This document shows positions 27,744 to 36,369 of a stretch of DNA of 64,000 bases, one piece after another. The stretch's first letter is position 1; the number at the start of each line of letters is the position of its first letter. The position numbers and the translations under genes were made by a program. Below the pieces are notes generated by a model, which worked only from the letters and a program-made list of their open reading frames with translations, was not told where the DNA came from and did not search any database. The DNA is from CBDDEC01 sp965198045 (GTDB lineage: Bacteria; Chloroflexota; Dehalococcoidia; UBA2979), in contig CBDAOL010000011.1 in NCBI GenBank assembly GCA_965198045.1, forward strand, positions 248,001 to 312,000, given 5' to 3'.

Positions 27744-28409
27744 CTACGGAGCGAATTGCACCGCGTGCGGGTCCCAGCACGGGAACAGCTCGTCGCCGTC
27801 GGGGTCAATGCCGAGGCAGCCACCATCAACGGTCTGCAGTTGCTTCTCGAGGATGTCCGCATCCTCGGACGCCGGTCTGTGCGAGCGGATGATGTGGACT
27901 TCGGCTGCGTCGAGGTCGAGCGATGCGAGCTCACCCGCGAGCAACTGGCCGGAGCCGCTGCTGGTCCCATCCGCTTCGATCCAAGCTGAGACGACGAGGT
28001 TGCCGAGGTGCGTCGATGTCCCACCCGTGGCGTTCATGAGCACGACCTGCGCCGACTCCAGCTCGGCGAACACGTCGGCGCCGCCACAGCCGTCGATGCA
28101 ACCGGACGGGTCGTTGAAGGTGACCCACCAGAGCGTGTACGCGTTGTTGGCCTCGAGGTGGCGGTCGATCACGTTCGCGGTCGGCCTATCGCCGCTAGCG
28201 AACAGCGTTGCGACCGAGTTCGTGCTTTCCAGCGGCACCTCGATGCCGCACTCGGGCGCCTCTTCGATCAGTGCGTTCTGGATGTTCAGGCATTGGACGA
28301 AATCACCTCGCGTGGTGCCCGCTTGCGCGGCCGTCGAGATGTCGGAACTCGCCAGTGCCACAATGAACACTGCGAGCGGCAGCATCAGCGCTGCGACCAG
28401 ATATTTCAC
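27744..28409 (-). CDS. secreted protein, unknown function
   Basis: GTG 28409 gives a classical signal peptide (KYLVAALMLPLAVFIVALAS) with likely cleavage after about residue 25. The mature 195 residues carry eight cysteines, some in pairs (CIDGCGG), plausible for an extracytoplasmic disulfide-linked domain. The motif LLAGELASLDLDAAEVHIIR recalls hypothetical secreted proteins of Chloroflexota, but no named family is recognised. The next gene is divergent. Confidence 0.6.
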   Translation of the reverse strand: MKYLVAALMLPLAVFIVALASSDISTAAQAGTTRGDFVQCLNIQNALIEEAPECGIEVPLESTNSVATLFASGDRPTANVIDRHLEANNAYTLWWVTFNDPSGCIDGCGGADVFAELESAQVVLMNATGGTSTHLGNLVVSAWIEADGTSSGSGQLLAGELASLDLDAAEVHIIRSHRPASEDADILEKQLQTVDGGCLGIDPDGDELFPCWDPHAVQFAP

Positions 28410-28609
28410 GTGGACCCTATCTACTAGCCCCGACAACTGGTGCCGCAGCCTGTGAATCCTCGAAGGTACCCGAGGTAGCCGATGTGAGGATCATTACAAG
28501 CACCAAAGTCTGAGACGAGGGGGCCACCTGCTGTCGACGTGCGCGGCGCCCGGTGGAGTAATGTTCGCTGCGGCGCCCACATCGAGGTGGCGACCAGCGG
28601 AGGTGCAGC

Positions 28610-29590
28610 GTGCAGATCAGCGAATCGGTGCGAGCGGTGATGGTGCCGGACGAGAATCCGATGCACCCCGACTTCACCTCTATCTACCTCGTCGGGCCCG
28701 AGCGTGGGCAGTCGCTGACGATCGACTCAGGCGAGGCGATCGACCGCTACCAGTGGTTCCTGCGCGGCTACCTGGCGGCGATCGCGCACGAGGAGATCGG
28801 CGTCGCCGCGATCACGCACCACCATTCCGACCACTCGGGCAACCTCAAGTGGGCCAAGGAGTTCCTCGACGCCGAGGTGGCGATTCCCGCGAACTCGCGA
28901 CGCCTACTCACGGGTCGCATCCCGCGCGAGGTGCGCGCACTCGAGGAGGGTGACCAGCTTGAGCTCGGCAGCGGGGTGAAGGTGCAGGTGCTGCGCACAC
29001 CGGGTCACAGCATCGATTCGCTCTGTTACTACATCGAGGAAGAGGGCGTGCTCTTCACGGGCGACACGCTGCTCGGCTCCTCGACGACGACGGTCTGGGA
29101 CCTCGGCCTGTACCGCGAGAGCCTCCAGCGGTTGCTGAACCTGCCCAACCTCCTGGTGATCTGCCCCGGCCACGGCAAGATCGTCGAGGATCCGCGCGAG
29201 CGGCTGCAGATGTACGTCGACCACCGCGACATGCGCGAACGCCAGATCGTCGCGGAGCTCAAGCAGGGCGAGGCGCTGAGCAGCTGGGAGATCATGCTGC
29301 GGCTCTACCCGGACATCGACACGCGCTTGCGCCGTGCTGCTGACAACAACGTCCGCAGCCACCTCGAGCAACTGACGGCAGAGGGTGCGGTCGTGGAGCA
29401 CGCGGGCAGGCCGAAGCGGAAGCGTGGCGCGGCACGCATCGCGCACGACGTGGAGCATGTCCGGGCGCAAGACCTGCTGATCAAGCAGGCGAAGCGCATC
29501 GAGTCGGACCGGCGGCGGCAGGTGATCCGCATGCAGGAGAACCCGCCGAGCGAGCAATGGTCGCGGCCGCCTCAGTTTGAACTGACGTAG
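28610..29590 (+). CDS. MBL-fold hydrolase with C-terminal winged-helix region (LACTB2-like)
   Basis: GTG 28610 is preceded by GGAGGTG. The 326-residue protein has the metal site ITHHHSDHSGNL (HxHxDH), RTPGHSIDSLCYY, LFTGDTLLGSS and CPGHG (last metal His). After the barrel, residues 205-270 form a helical segment (RERQIVAELKQGEALSSWEI) like the C-terminal domain of LACTB2-type proteins, then a basic tail. The metal residues are all present. Substrate unknown, with thioester or RNA possible. Confidence 0.85.
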   Translation: MQISESVRAVMVPDENPMHPDFTSIYLVGPERGQSLTIDSGEAIDRYQWFLRGYLAAIAHEEIGVAAITHHHSDHSGNLKWAKEFLDAEVAIPANSRRLLTGRIPREVRALEEGDQLELGSGVKVQVLRTPGHSIDSLCYYIEEEGVLFTGDTLLGSSTTTVWDLGLYRESLQRLLNLPNLLVICPGHGKIVEDPRERLQMYVDHRDMRERQIVAELKQGEALSSWEIMLRLYPDIDTRLRRAADNNVRSHLEQLTAEGAVVEHAGRPKRKRGAARIAHDVEHVRAQDLLIKQAKRIESDRRRQVIRMQENPPSEQWSRPPQFELT

Positions 29591-29622
29591 CCAGCCACCG
29601 CCCGGGCCTACTCGAACGCAGC

Positions 29623-30099
29623 CTACTCGAGAGCTAAGTCCATCCAGCGATGTTCGATGCCGGCGTCGTGGAACACCGCGCCGCGGGCGACATAATCCAG
29701 ATGTTCGTAGAACGCGATCGCGTGCAGCTGCGCGCCGAGGGTGATGCCTGCGTAGCCGCGGGTCCGCGCCTCCTCGTGCATCGCGTGCATCAGCGCCTCA
29801 CCGACGCGATGACGGCGATGCTCGGCGAGCACTGCGACTCGCCCGACGTGCGGGTAGCCGGGGCCGTCGTCGCCGTGTTCGGCGTCGTCGAGGAGCAGGC
29901 GTGCCGTGCCGACGGGCCCGCCGTCGAGCGTCGCTAGCACGTGGACGGCGCTCGTCACCTCCGAGGGATCGCCGTCGTGGTCGTCGATCTCCTCCTCTTC
30001 CGGCACGCGCTGCTCTTCGATGAACACGCGCCGCCGGATCTCCAGGGCGGCTGCCATCTGTTCGGCGGTGGTGATGCGCTGGACCTCGATCGCTGGCAT
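29623..30099 (-). CDS. GNAT family N-acetyltransferase
   Basis: The start is ATG 30099 (MPAIEVQRITTAEQMAAALE), giving 158 aa. The N-terminus (RRRVFIEEQRVPEEEEIDDH) and the acetyl-CoA loop VAVLAEHRRHRVGEALMHAM fit the ElaA/YitI-type GNATs, followed by GYAGITLGAQLHAIAFYEHL. It is divergent from the M20 peptidase gene. Acceptor substrate unknown. Confidence 0.88.
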   Translation of the reverse strand: MPAIEVQRITTAEQMAAALEIRRRVFIEEQRVPEEEEIDDHDGDPSEVTSAVHVLATLDGGPVGTARLLLDDAEHGDDGPGYPHVGRVAVLAEHRRHRVGEALMHAMHEEARTRGYAGITLGAQLHAIAFYEHLDYVARGAVFHDAGIEHRWMDLALE

Positions 30100-30169
30100 G
30101 CGGGGAGTGTAGAGCGAGGTGCGCCGTATGATGGCTCGCGGCTCGCGAGGCGTAGAGAAGGGCCGGGGC

Positions 30170-31501
30170 GTGGCGATCGACTGGGCGGCGGTGCAGAGCG
30201 AGGCGCTCGAGGTCTTCCGCGAGTACCTCCGCATCGACACGTCGAACCCGCCCGGCAACGAGGGTCTGGCCGCGCGCTACCTCGGCGGTCTGCTCGCCGC
30301 GGAGGGCATCGCCGTCGAGTACATCGAGGCGGAAGCGGGCCGCGACATCCTCGTCGCACGCCTGAGCGCGGCGAGCGCCGAGCCCGAGGGCGCTCTGATG
30401 CTGGGGAACCACACGGACGTGGTGCCCGTAGAGCGCGAGTTCTGGGATCACGACCCGTTCAGCGCCGACATCGTCGACGGCCGGGTCTACGGGCGCGGCG
30501 CCGTCGACATGAAGGGCGTCGGCGTGATGCAGCTGTTCGCGTTGCTCCTCGCGCGGCGCGAGGGGCTGTCCCTCAATCGCAACCTCGTCTTCGTCGCGGT
30601 GCCCGACGAGGAGCAGGGCTCCGAGGCGGGCATGGCCTGGCTCGTCGAGCACCGCCCCGACATCGTCGATGTCGGCTTCGCGCTGAACGAGGGGGCGAGC
30701 GGCCAGCCCGACTTCGGCGGGCAGGAGACGCGGCTGTTCCAGATCGCTGTCACCGAGAAAGAGATGGCGCCGATCCGCCTGACGACCGTTGGCACGCCCG
30801 GGCACGGATCGCGACCGCACGCGGACAACTCGGCCGTGCGCCTGGCGCGCACGATCGGTCGCCTGGCGGACTGGGACCGCGGCATCGTGATCACGCCGGA
30901 GACGAGCGAGTACCTCGAACGGCTGCAGGCGGGCGGGCTGATCGACGACCCGGAGGACATCGCGGCGGTGGAGGCGGCGGTGACGCATAGCCCCGACACA
31001 CTGGCCTCGTTCACCAACACGCTCAACGTCACCGTCGTGTACAGCGGCATCAAGTCGAACGTGATCCCCGCGCGCAGCGAGGCGATCCTCGACTGCCGTC
31101 TGTTGCCCGGTCAGTCGCGTCTCGAGTGGGAGCAGGCGGTCCGGGACTACATCGACGACCCGGCGATCGAGGTGGCGCTGCAGTACCCACACGAGCGAGC
31201 GCAGGCTGTGTCGGACGCCGACACCGCGCTCTACCGCGTGATCGAAGCAGTGATCCGCGACGCGGTCGAGGATGCGGTGATCGTCCCGGGCGTTTCGATC
31301 GTGGGCACGGACAACCGCTTCCTACGACCCCTCGGCGTGCCGTCTTACGGCTTCATCCCGTGTCTGCTCTCGCAGGAGGAGCGCGACGGCTTCCACGGCA
31401 ACAACGAGTTTCTGACGCTCGATAACTTCAACATGGGGCTGGAGCTGATGTACGAGGTCGTGCGCCGCTTCTGCACCGACCCGCCGGCGCTACCCCTCTA
31501 G
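30170..31501 (+). CDS. M20 family metallopeptidase (ArgE/DapE-like)
   Basis: GTG 30170 (VAIDWAAVQSEALEVFREYL) is preferred over earlier in-frame codons, which have no helical core. Metal ligands are visible in LGNHTDVVP, RGAVDMKGVG and VPDEEQGSEAG, with ALNEGA further on. A lid domain with GTPGHGSRPHADNSAV and a final HGNNEFL His complete the site. The product is a 443-residue deacylase or dipeptidase, substrate unknown. Its stop is adjacent to the stop of the convergent hydrolase with no gap. Confidence 0.92.
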   Translation: MAIDWAAVQSEALEVFREYLRIDTSNPPGNEGLAARYLGGLLAAEGIAVEYIEAEAGRDILVARLSAASAEPEGALMLGNHTDVVPVEREFWDHDPFSADIVDGRVYGRGAVDMKGVGVMQLFALLLARREGLSLNRNLVFVAVPDEEQGSEAGMAWLVEHRPDIVDVGFALNEGASGQPDFGGQETRLFQIAVTEKEMAPIRLTTVGTPGHGSRPHADNSAVRLARTIGRLADWDRGIVITPETSEYLERLQAGGLIDDPEDIAAVEAAVTHSPDTLASFTNTLNVTVVYSGIKSNVIPARSEAILDCRLLPGQSRLEWEQAVRDYIDDPAIEVALQYPHERAQAVSDADTALYRVIEAVIRDAVEDAVIVPGVSIVGTDNRFLRPLGVPSYGFIPCLLSQEERDGFHGNNEFLTLDNFNMGLELMYEVVRRFCTDPPALPL

Positions 31502-32284
31502 CTACCCCTCGATCGAACGCTCGAGGAAGCGGCGCACCATCGAGGCGACCTGCTCCGGCACCTCCAGCGCGACGAAGTGACCGCAGTCGTGCGCCTGCGC
31601 GTACTCGGCATCCGGCATCACCTCGTGCAGCTGCTCGGCGGTGACGAGCGGTTGCCGCGAACGCGAGATGTAGAGCGCCGGCTGGCGCACCCGCGCAGCC
31701 ATCGACGGGATGTCCGCGGTCAGCGAGGCGCGCCAGGTCTGGACGGCAGCCCGCTCGTCGGTGCGTGTCGCCTCCTCGATCAGACGCGCCGACAGTGCCG
31801 CGTCGCGGGGGTCTGGGTAGAACATCGCGAAGAGCTGAGCGAGACCTTCGGGGTGCGGTTGGTCGGCGACCATGCGGTAGAGCTGGTTGCGCTCGACGGT
31901 GGCCATCGTCGCCCACTGGTCCATCGCGCCGTCAACGAGCACGAGGCCGGCGTGGCGGTTGGCCGCGGCCAGCGCCACGGCCGACCCGAGCGAGTGTCCG
32001 ACGACGACGGCGCTGCGGATCCTCGCGGACCGCGCGACCGCGGCGAGGTCGTCCGCGAACTGGCGGAGCGCGTAGCCGCTGGCCGGCGCCTCGGAGCGTC
32101 CGTGCCCGCGCAGGTCGAGACGCACCACGCGATGCGTTCGCGCCGGCAGCCGTGCCGCCGGCTGCCATTGCGTTTCGTTGCCCGCGTACCCGTGCACGAG
32201 GATCAGCCCGGGCGCGCCCCGCTGGCCACGACCAGCGATCTCGTAGTGCAGGCGCGTGCCGTCCGAGGCGCGGGCGAAGGGCAT
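31502..32284 (-). CDS. alpha/beta hydrolase
   Basis: The 260-residue protein starts at ATG 32284 (MPFARASDGTRLHYEIAG). It shows ILVHGYAGNETQW (oxyanion loop), LRGHGRSEAP, the nucleophile elbow VVGHSLGSAVAL and a C-terminal HDCGHFVALEVPE with the catalytic His. All triad residues appear to be in place. Substrate unknown. Its start lies 54 bp from that of the interrupted DinB gene, so the two are divergent and share a promoter region. Confidence 0.9.
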   Translation of the reverse strand: MPFARASDGTRLHYEIAGRGQRGAPGLILVHGYAGNETQWQPAARLPARTHRVVRLDLRGHGRSEAPASGYALRQFADDLAAVARSARIRSAVVVGHSLGSAVALAAANRHAGLVLVDGAMDQWATMATVERNQLYRMVADQPHPEGLAQLFAMFYPDPRDAALSARLIEEATRTDERAAVQTWRASLTADIPSMAARVRQPALYISRSRQPLVTAEQLHEVMPDAEYAQAHDCGHFVALEVPEQVASMVRRFLERSIEG

Positions 32285-32348
32285 GCTGGCTCCTCGACGC
32301 TGCTAGGCTCACTTCGATCGTAGCGCCGAAGGGACGTGTGACTTGGCA

Positions 32349-33919
32349 GAGGCTGTCGCACAAACCCACGAAGAGGGGGACATCGCTATACGATGAGCAT
32401 GGCGGCGGGGGCGGAGTGATTCCGAGGTGCCGCCGTGACCCAGCGTTTCTTGCCGTGCGACCGTGACCAGCAATACCTGATGCCCGCCAGCCTCCGCGAC
32501 TGGCTGCCCGGGGACCACCTCGCGTGGTTCGTGCTCGATGCGGTCAGCCAGTTGGACCTCACCGCGTTCTACGAGCGCTACCGCGAGGACGGTTGGGGGC
32601 GGAAGGCGTACGAGCCGTCGATGATGGTCGCGCTCGTGCTCTACGCCTACTGCGAGGGCGAGCGCTCGAGCCGCCAGATCGAACGGCGCTGCCGGGAGGA
32701 CATCGCCCTCCGGGTGCTGACCGCGAACCAGCACCCCGACCACGCGACGATCTGCCGTTTCCGCCAGCAGCACGAGGAGGCGCTCTCGGGACTGTTCGCC
32801 GAGGTGCTCAGGCTGTGCGCCGAGGCTGGTCTGGTGCGGGTCGGGGTGGTCGCGCTCGACGGGACCAAGCTGCACGCCAACGCCAGCCGTGAGCGCAACC
32901 GCACGGATGCGGACCTGGAGGCCGAGGTGCGGCGCATCCTCGACGAAGCGGAGCGGGTGGACGCCGAGGAGAACGCGCGCTTCGGCGACGCGCGGGGCGA
33001 CGAGTTGGCTCCGGGATTCAGGGACCGCGAGGAGCGCCTGCAGCGGTTGCACGAGGCGCGGGAGCGACTGGCGGCCCGAGAGCGGGAGCGGCAGGAGGAC
33101 TACGAGCAACGCCTCAGGAGCCGCGCGGAGAAGGACCGGCGCGGGCGCCGCCCGAAGCCGCCGCAGCCCGAGCAGGGTGCGAAGGTGAACGTCACCGACC
33201 CGGACAGCCGCGTGGTGCGCGACTATCACGGCTACTTCCAAGGCTACAACGTGCAGGCGGTGACGACCCGCGACCAGATCATCGTCGCGGCCGAGGTGAG
33301 CCGACAGGCGACCGACATGCACGAGCTGCAACCGATGATCGAGGTGATGCACCGCAACCTGCAGGCCGCACACTGCGGGCCGGCGCGCGTGCTGCTGGCT
33401 GATGCCGGCTACTACTCCGAGGCGAACGTGCGGCAGGCGGGGAGCGCAGGTCCGGAGCTGCTGCTCGCGACCCGCAGCGACCGCAACCGGCGCGTCGGCG
33501 CGGCACCGCCGCGCGGGCGCATCCCTGCCGGGCTCTCCGTCCGTGAACGGATGGATCGCAAGCTGGCGACGCAGCGTGGCCGGCGTCTCTACGAGCAGCG
33601 GCGCTGGATGATCGAACCCGTCTTCGGCGACGTCAAGGAGAACCGCGGCATCCGCCGGTTCATGCGGCGCGGGATCGCCTCGTGCGCCAGCGAATGGAAG
33701 CTGATCGCCGCCACCCACAACCTCAAGAAGCTCTATCGCCGGGCGCGGCCGTCCTCCTGGCCAGCGAACGGCAACCCCCGGCAAAGAGGCTGGTCTGCCG
33801 CCGTGGCGGCCGCGTAGCGCCGCTGCCCTGTGAGAGGCGGCTACTCCGCCCCGACAACCGACCGGCTGACCTCTTGGCCCTCGTGGCGCTCCGCCCACGC
33901 CACTCCATGCGACAGCCTC
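32349..33919 (+). mobile_element. IS1182-type insertion sequence, complete
   Basis: The element is bounded by 12-bp terminal repeats GAGGCTGTCGCA (32349-32360) and its complement TGCGACAGCCTC (33908-33919), making it 1571 bp long. It holds one intact transposase gene. Flanking bases (GGCA left, GGCT right) do not form an exact target duplication longer than GGC. It is inserted a few codons into a DinB gene. Confidence 0.85.
32435..33817 (+). CDS. IS1182 family transposase
   Basis: The 460-residue DDE transposase is intact. The N-terminal domain is LMPASLRDWLPGDHLAWFVL. DGTKLHANAS holds the first Asp, LLADAGYYSEANV the second, and the C-terminal YEQRRWMIEPVFGDVKENRG the catalytic Glu. An Arg/Glu-rich coiled segment (residues 160-250) separates the first two, as usual in IS1182. 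Start GTG 32435. It appears competent for transposition. Confidence 0.93.
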   Translation: MTQRFLPCDRDQQYLMPASLRDWLPGDHLAWFVLDAVSQLDLTAFYERYREDGWGRKAYEPSMMVALVLYAYCEGERSSRQIERRCREDIALRVLTANQHPDHATICRFRQQHEEALSGLFAEVLRLCAEAGLVRVGVVALDGTKLHANASRERNRTDADLEAEVRRILDEAERVDAEENARFGDARGDELAPGFRDREERLQRLHEARERLAARERERQEDYEQRLRSRAEKDRRGRRPKPPQPEQGAKVNVTDPDSRVVRDYHGYFQGYNVQAVTTRDQIIVAAEVSRQATDMHELQPMIEVMHRNLQAAHCGPARVLLADAGYYSEANVRQAGSAGPELLLATRSDRNRRVGAAPPRGRIPAGLSVRERMDRKLATQRGRRLYEQRRWMIEPVFGDVKENRGIRRFMRRGIASCASEWKLIAATHNLKKLYRRARPSSWPANGNPRQRGWSAAVAAA

Positions 33920-34402
33920 GGCTAGCGGGCAGATCGGGATACTGCTGGCGCTTCTTGACGATGCTTTCGAGGACGACGCGGAGCACTCGCTCCTCGGCAA
34001 CATGCGGCACGTCGACGATGCGACCTGGGATCAGGCTCCGCCGGGCGGCGGCCGGCCGATCTCCGAGCTGTTCCTGCATGCGGCGACGGCTAGCTACGCC
34101 TACGACGATTCGGCGTTCCGAGGTCAGCCCGGCCGCTGGGACTACTGGGAGCAGGACGCACCAAGCGAACGCCTCGCGGCCATCGAGTGGGCGCGCGAGG
34201 GTCATCGTCGCTTGCGCGAATCGGTCGCAGCGCTCGACGACTCAGACCTCGACGGAGAGCGCGACACGCACTGGGGCGGCCGGACGTGAGGCGCGGCGGA
34301 TCATCTTCGTCGCGGCGAAGCACAACCTCTACCACGCGGGCGAGATCAACCACGCGCGGGCGCTGATCCAGGACACGGACCGCTGGCCGGGGGAATAGGG
34401 GT

Positions 34403-34480
34403 CGCGCGCTTCGCGCGCGGCTGGTTCCTCTGAGGAACTCGCCCACCCGCCCCCGGAGGTAGCGGGGGCTGTGCCCCCGC
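34403..34480. terminator. cluster of three perfect hairpins between convergent genes
   Basis: Three consecutive palindromes are present: CGCGCGC-TTC-GCGCGCG (34403-34419), GTTCCTC-T-GAGGAAC (34424-34438) and GCGGGGGC-TGT-GCCCCCGC (34462-34480). They lie between the ends of the DinB gene and the minus-strand oxidoreductase gene. None has a T-run. They may terminate both transcripts or belong to a dispersed palindromic repeat. Confidence 0.6.
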
Positions 34481-34535
34481 GCCCCCTCAAAGACGGCCTG
34501 GCTACGCCGCGGCCGACCAGAGCCGTCTGCCGCGG

Positions 34536-35444
34536 CTAATCCCGGAAGGGCTTCGCGACCTCCTCGATGAAGCGGTCGTAAGCCTCGATCGCTTGCGGGT
34601 TCCGGCCGAGGTTGAAGTTCGGCATGATGAATTCGTCGACGCCGGCGTCGATGTAGGCCTGCATCTGCTCCTGCAGCTGCTCCGAGTTGCCGGCGATCAT
34701 CTGGCGGCCGCCGCCCTCGAGGGCCTACTTGACCACCGCCTCGTCGTCGCTGTGAACGACGATCGCCTGTGCCGACCGCCCGATCTCGCCAATGTCGCGT
34801 CCGAGGGCCTCGGCGTGGCGCTCGAGGACTTCGCCCTTCTGGGCGAGCAGGTCGGGCACGCCCCAGACGTTCCACTCGTCGGCGTACTGGGCTGCGATGC
34901 GCATGGTGACCTTCTCGCCGCCGCCGCCGATCAGCAGCGGCGGACCGCCCTCGCGCGGTGACTTGGGCGCCAGCGGCGCGTTCGCCAGCTGGTAGTAGCG
35001 GCCGTCGAAATCGGTGTGCACGTCGTTGAACAGGCCCTTGATGATCTGCACGGCTTCCTCGAGGCGGCGCAGGCGTCCGCCGACGGTCGAGTACTCGATG
35101 CCGTAGGCGCTGTGCTCGTTCTCCTGCCAGCCCGCGCCGAGACCGAGGACCAGCCGGCCCTCGCTGATGATGTCGACCTGTGCGGCCTGCTTCGCCAGCA
35201 CCGCGGGGTGGCGGTAGGTGTTGCCGGTGACCAGCGTGCCGAGGCGCACGCGGGGCACGACGGCGGCCAACGCGGCGAGGGTGGTCCACGCCTCGGCGGT
35301 GGGGCCGGTGTTGTCGTCCTCGCGGTTGGGCATGAAGTGGTCGGCGACCCAGACGCCGTCCCAGCCGCTCTGCTCCGCATGCTGCGCGAGCTCGACGATG
35401 TACTGGTGGGGCGCGGCGGTGCCGGGCCAAATGCTGAACCTCAT
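34536..35444 (-). pseudogene. LLM-class F420-dependent oxidoreductase with one in-frame TAG
   Basis: ATG 35444 has GGGAGGT upstream and opens MRFSIWPGTAAPHQYIVELA. The protein shows WDGVWVADHFMPN, RLGTLVTGNTYRHPA, GRLVLGLGAGWQENEHSAYG and LLIGGGGEKVTMRIAAQYAD, the usual F420-dependent LLM pattern. At 34725-34727 there is TAG after E-A-V-V-K. The same frame then continues ALEGGGRQMIAGNSEQLQEQ and AGVDEFIMPNFNL to a second TAG at 34536-34538. The downstream part matches the family C-terminus, so the inner TAG is a nonsense change or base-call error. It is 47 bp downstream of the dienelactone hydrolase gene on the same strand. Confidence 0.85.
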
Positions 35445-35491
35445 CGTGTGACCTCCCTCGAGGTGTGCTCTGTTGCGGTCGCTGCTGGACG

Positions 35492-36263
35492 CTAGTTCTG
35501 GCTGTAGTCGTGGACGAACTGCAGGATGCGACGCCAGGCGTCGTCGCAGGCCTCCACGTGCTCGTCGTAGGTGCGGTCGAAGAAGGAGTGCGGTGCGCCG
35601 TCGTAGATCACGATCTCGTGCTCGACGCCGCCAGCTTCGAGCGCGTCGTCGAAGGCGCGCGCGATGTCCGGCGTGATGCCCTGGTCCGGCGCCGCCCATC
35701 AGCCCGAGGATCGGCGCCTCGATCTCCCCGATGCGCTCCATCATCGGCGTCGCGCCGGTGGGGAACTCGCGCGCGGGGTGGCCGTAGAAGCCGACGGCGC
35801 CCGCGATGCCGAGGCCGTTCGCGGCCTGGGCCCATGAGTTCGAGCCGCCGAAGCAGAAGCCGACGGTGAAGATCTTGCGGTCGGCGGAGCCGGCGCGCAG
35901 CGCCTCGACGGCGGCAGCGGTGTCCGCCTTGACGCCCTCGAACGTGGTCTGGGCGACGTGGTCACGGAAGGGGAACTCGTCATCGCGCTTGCCGACGCCG
36001 GCGGTACGGCCGAAGTAGTCGAAGGCGATCGAGTCGATCCCCTGCTCGGCGAAGCGGAGTGCCAACTCCTCGTAGAAGTGGAACAGCCCTCGTACGTCGG
36101 GCAGGACCACCATCGCCGGTCCGGCGCCATCGGAGCCCTCCGCGCGGGCGATGAAGGCGGCGAGGTCGGTGCCATCCGAGGCGGTGAGTGTCAGGTCTTC
36201 GCTGTCGGCCGCGCCGCCGGCGATCGGCGGGATGGGCGGCTCAGCGTCGAGTTCGTAGCACAT
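35492..36263 (-). pseudogene. dienelactone hydrolase family protein, one frameshift
   Basis: ATG 36263 (MCYELDAEPPIPP) starts a DLH: VVLPDVRGLFHFYEELALRF, FDYFGRTAGVGKRDDEF and the nucleophile region VGFCFGGSNSW (Cys elbow G-F-C-F-G-G), then ILGLMGGA. At about 35685-35692 one extra base breaks the frame; the other frame continues GITPDIARAFDDALEAGGVE and YDGAPHSFFDRTY (catalytic His) to the stop at 35492. All triad residues are present across the two frames. Substrate unknown. Confidence 0.85.
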
Positions 36264-36369
36264 CGGTGCGTCCTATCAGTCGCGGGTGGCTGGAGTGCCG
36301 CGGTCCTCGCCCGGCGGGTCGAGGCGTAGCCGCGGCACGATAGCACGCGCGCCCGGCGAGGCGTCGCGG

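Larger units (their letters stand above)
32338..34398 (+). pseudogene. DinB family protein, interrupted by the IS and by one frameshift
   Basis: Left of the IS, GTG 32338 with AAGGGA upstream begins V-T-W-Q. Right of it, from 33920, the frame continues ASGQIGILLALLDDAFED, LLGNMRHVDDATWDQAPPGG and ISELFLHAATASYAYDDS (first metal His). The frame breaks at a TGA at 34287 and resumes one base over with RRIIFVAAKHNLYHAGEINH (metal His pair) to the stop at 34398. Joining the flanks without the IS restores the reading frame exactly. DinB proteins are metal-dependent thiol transferases or hydrolases. The insertion at codon 4 must abolish normal expression. Confidence 0.75.

Noticed and set aside
32345..33922. 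Target site duplication GGC around the IS
   Set aside because: Three bases could match by chance and the next base differs (A against T); joining the flanks without removing a duplicate restores the DinB frame.
19512..34727. TAG reassigned as a sense codon, from two in-frame TAGs in conserved genes
   Set aside because: TAG also ends the M20 gene, the small zinc protein and the LLM gene itself, and many frameshifts show that base errors are common here.
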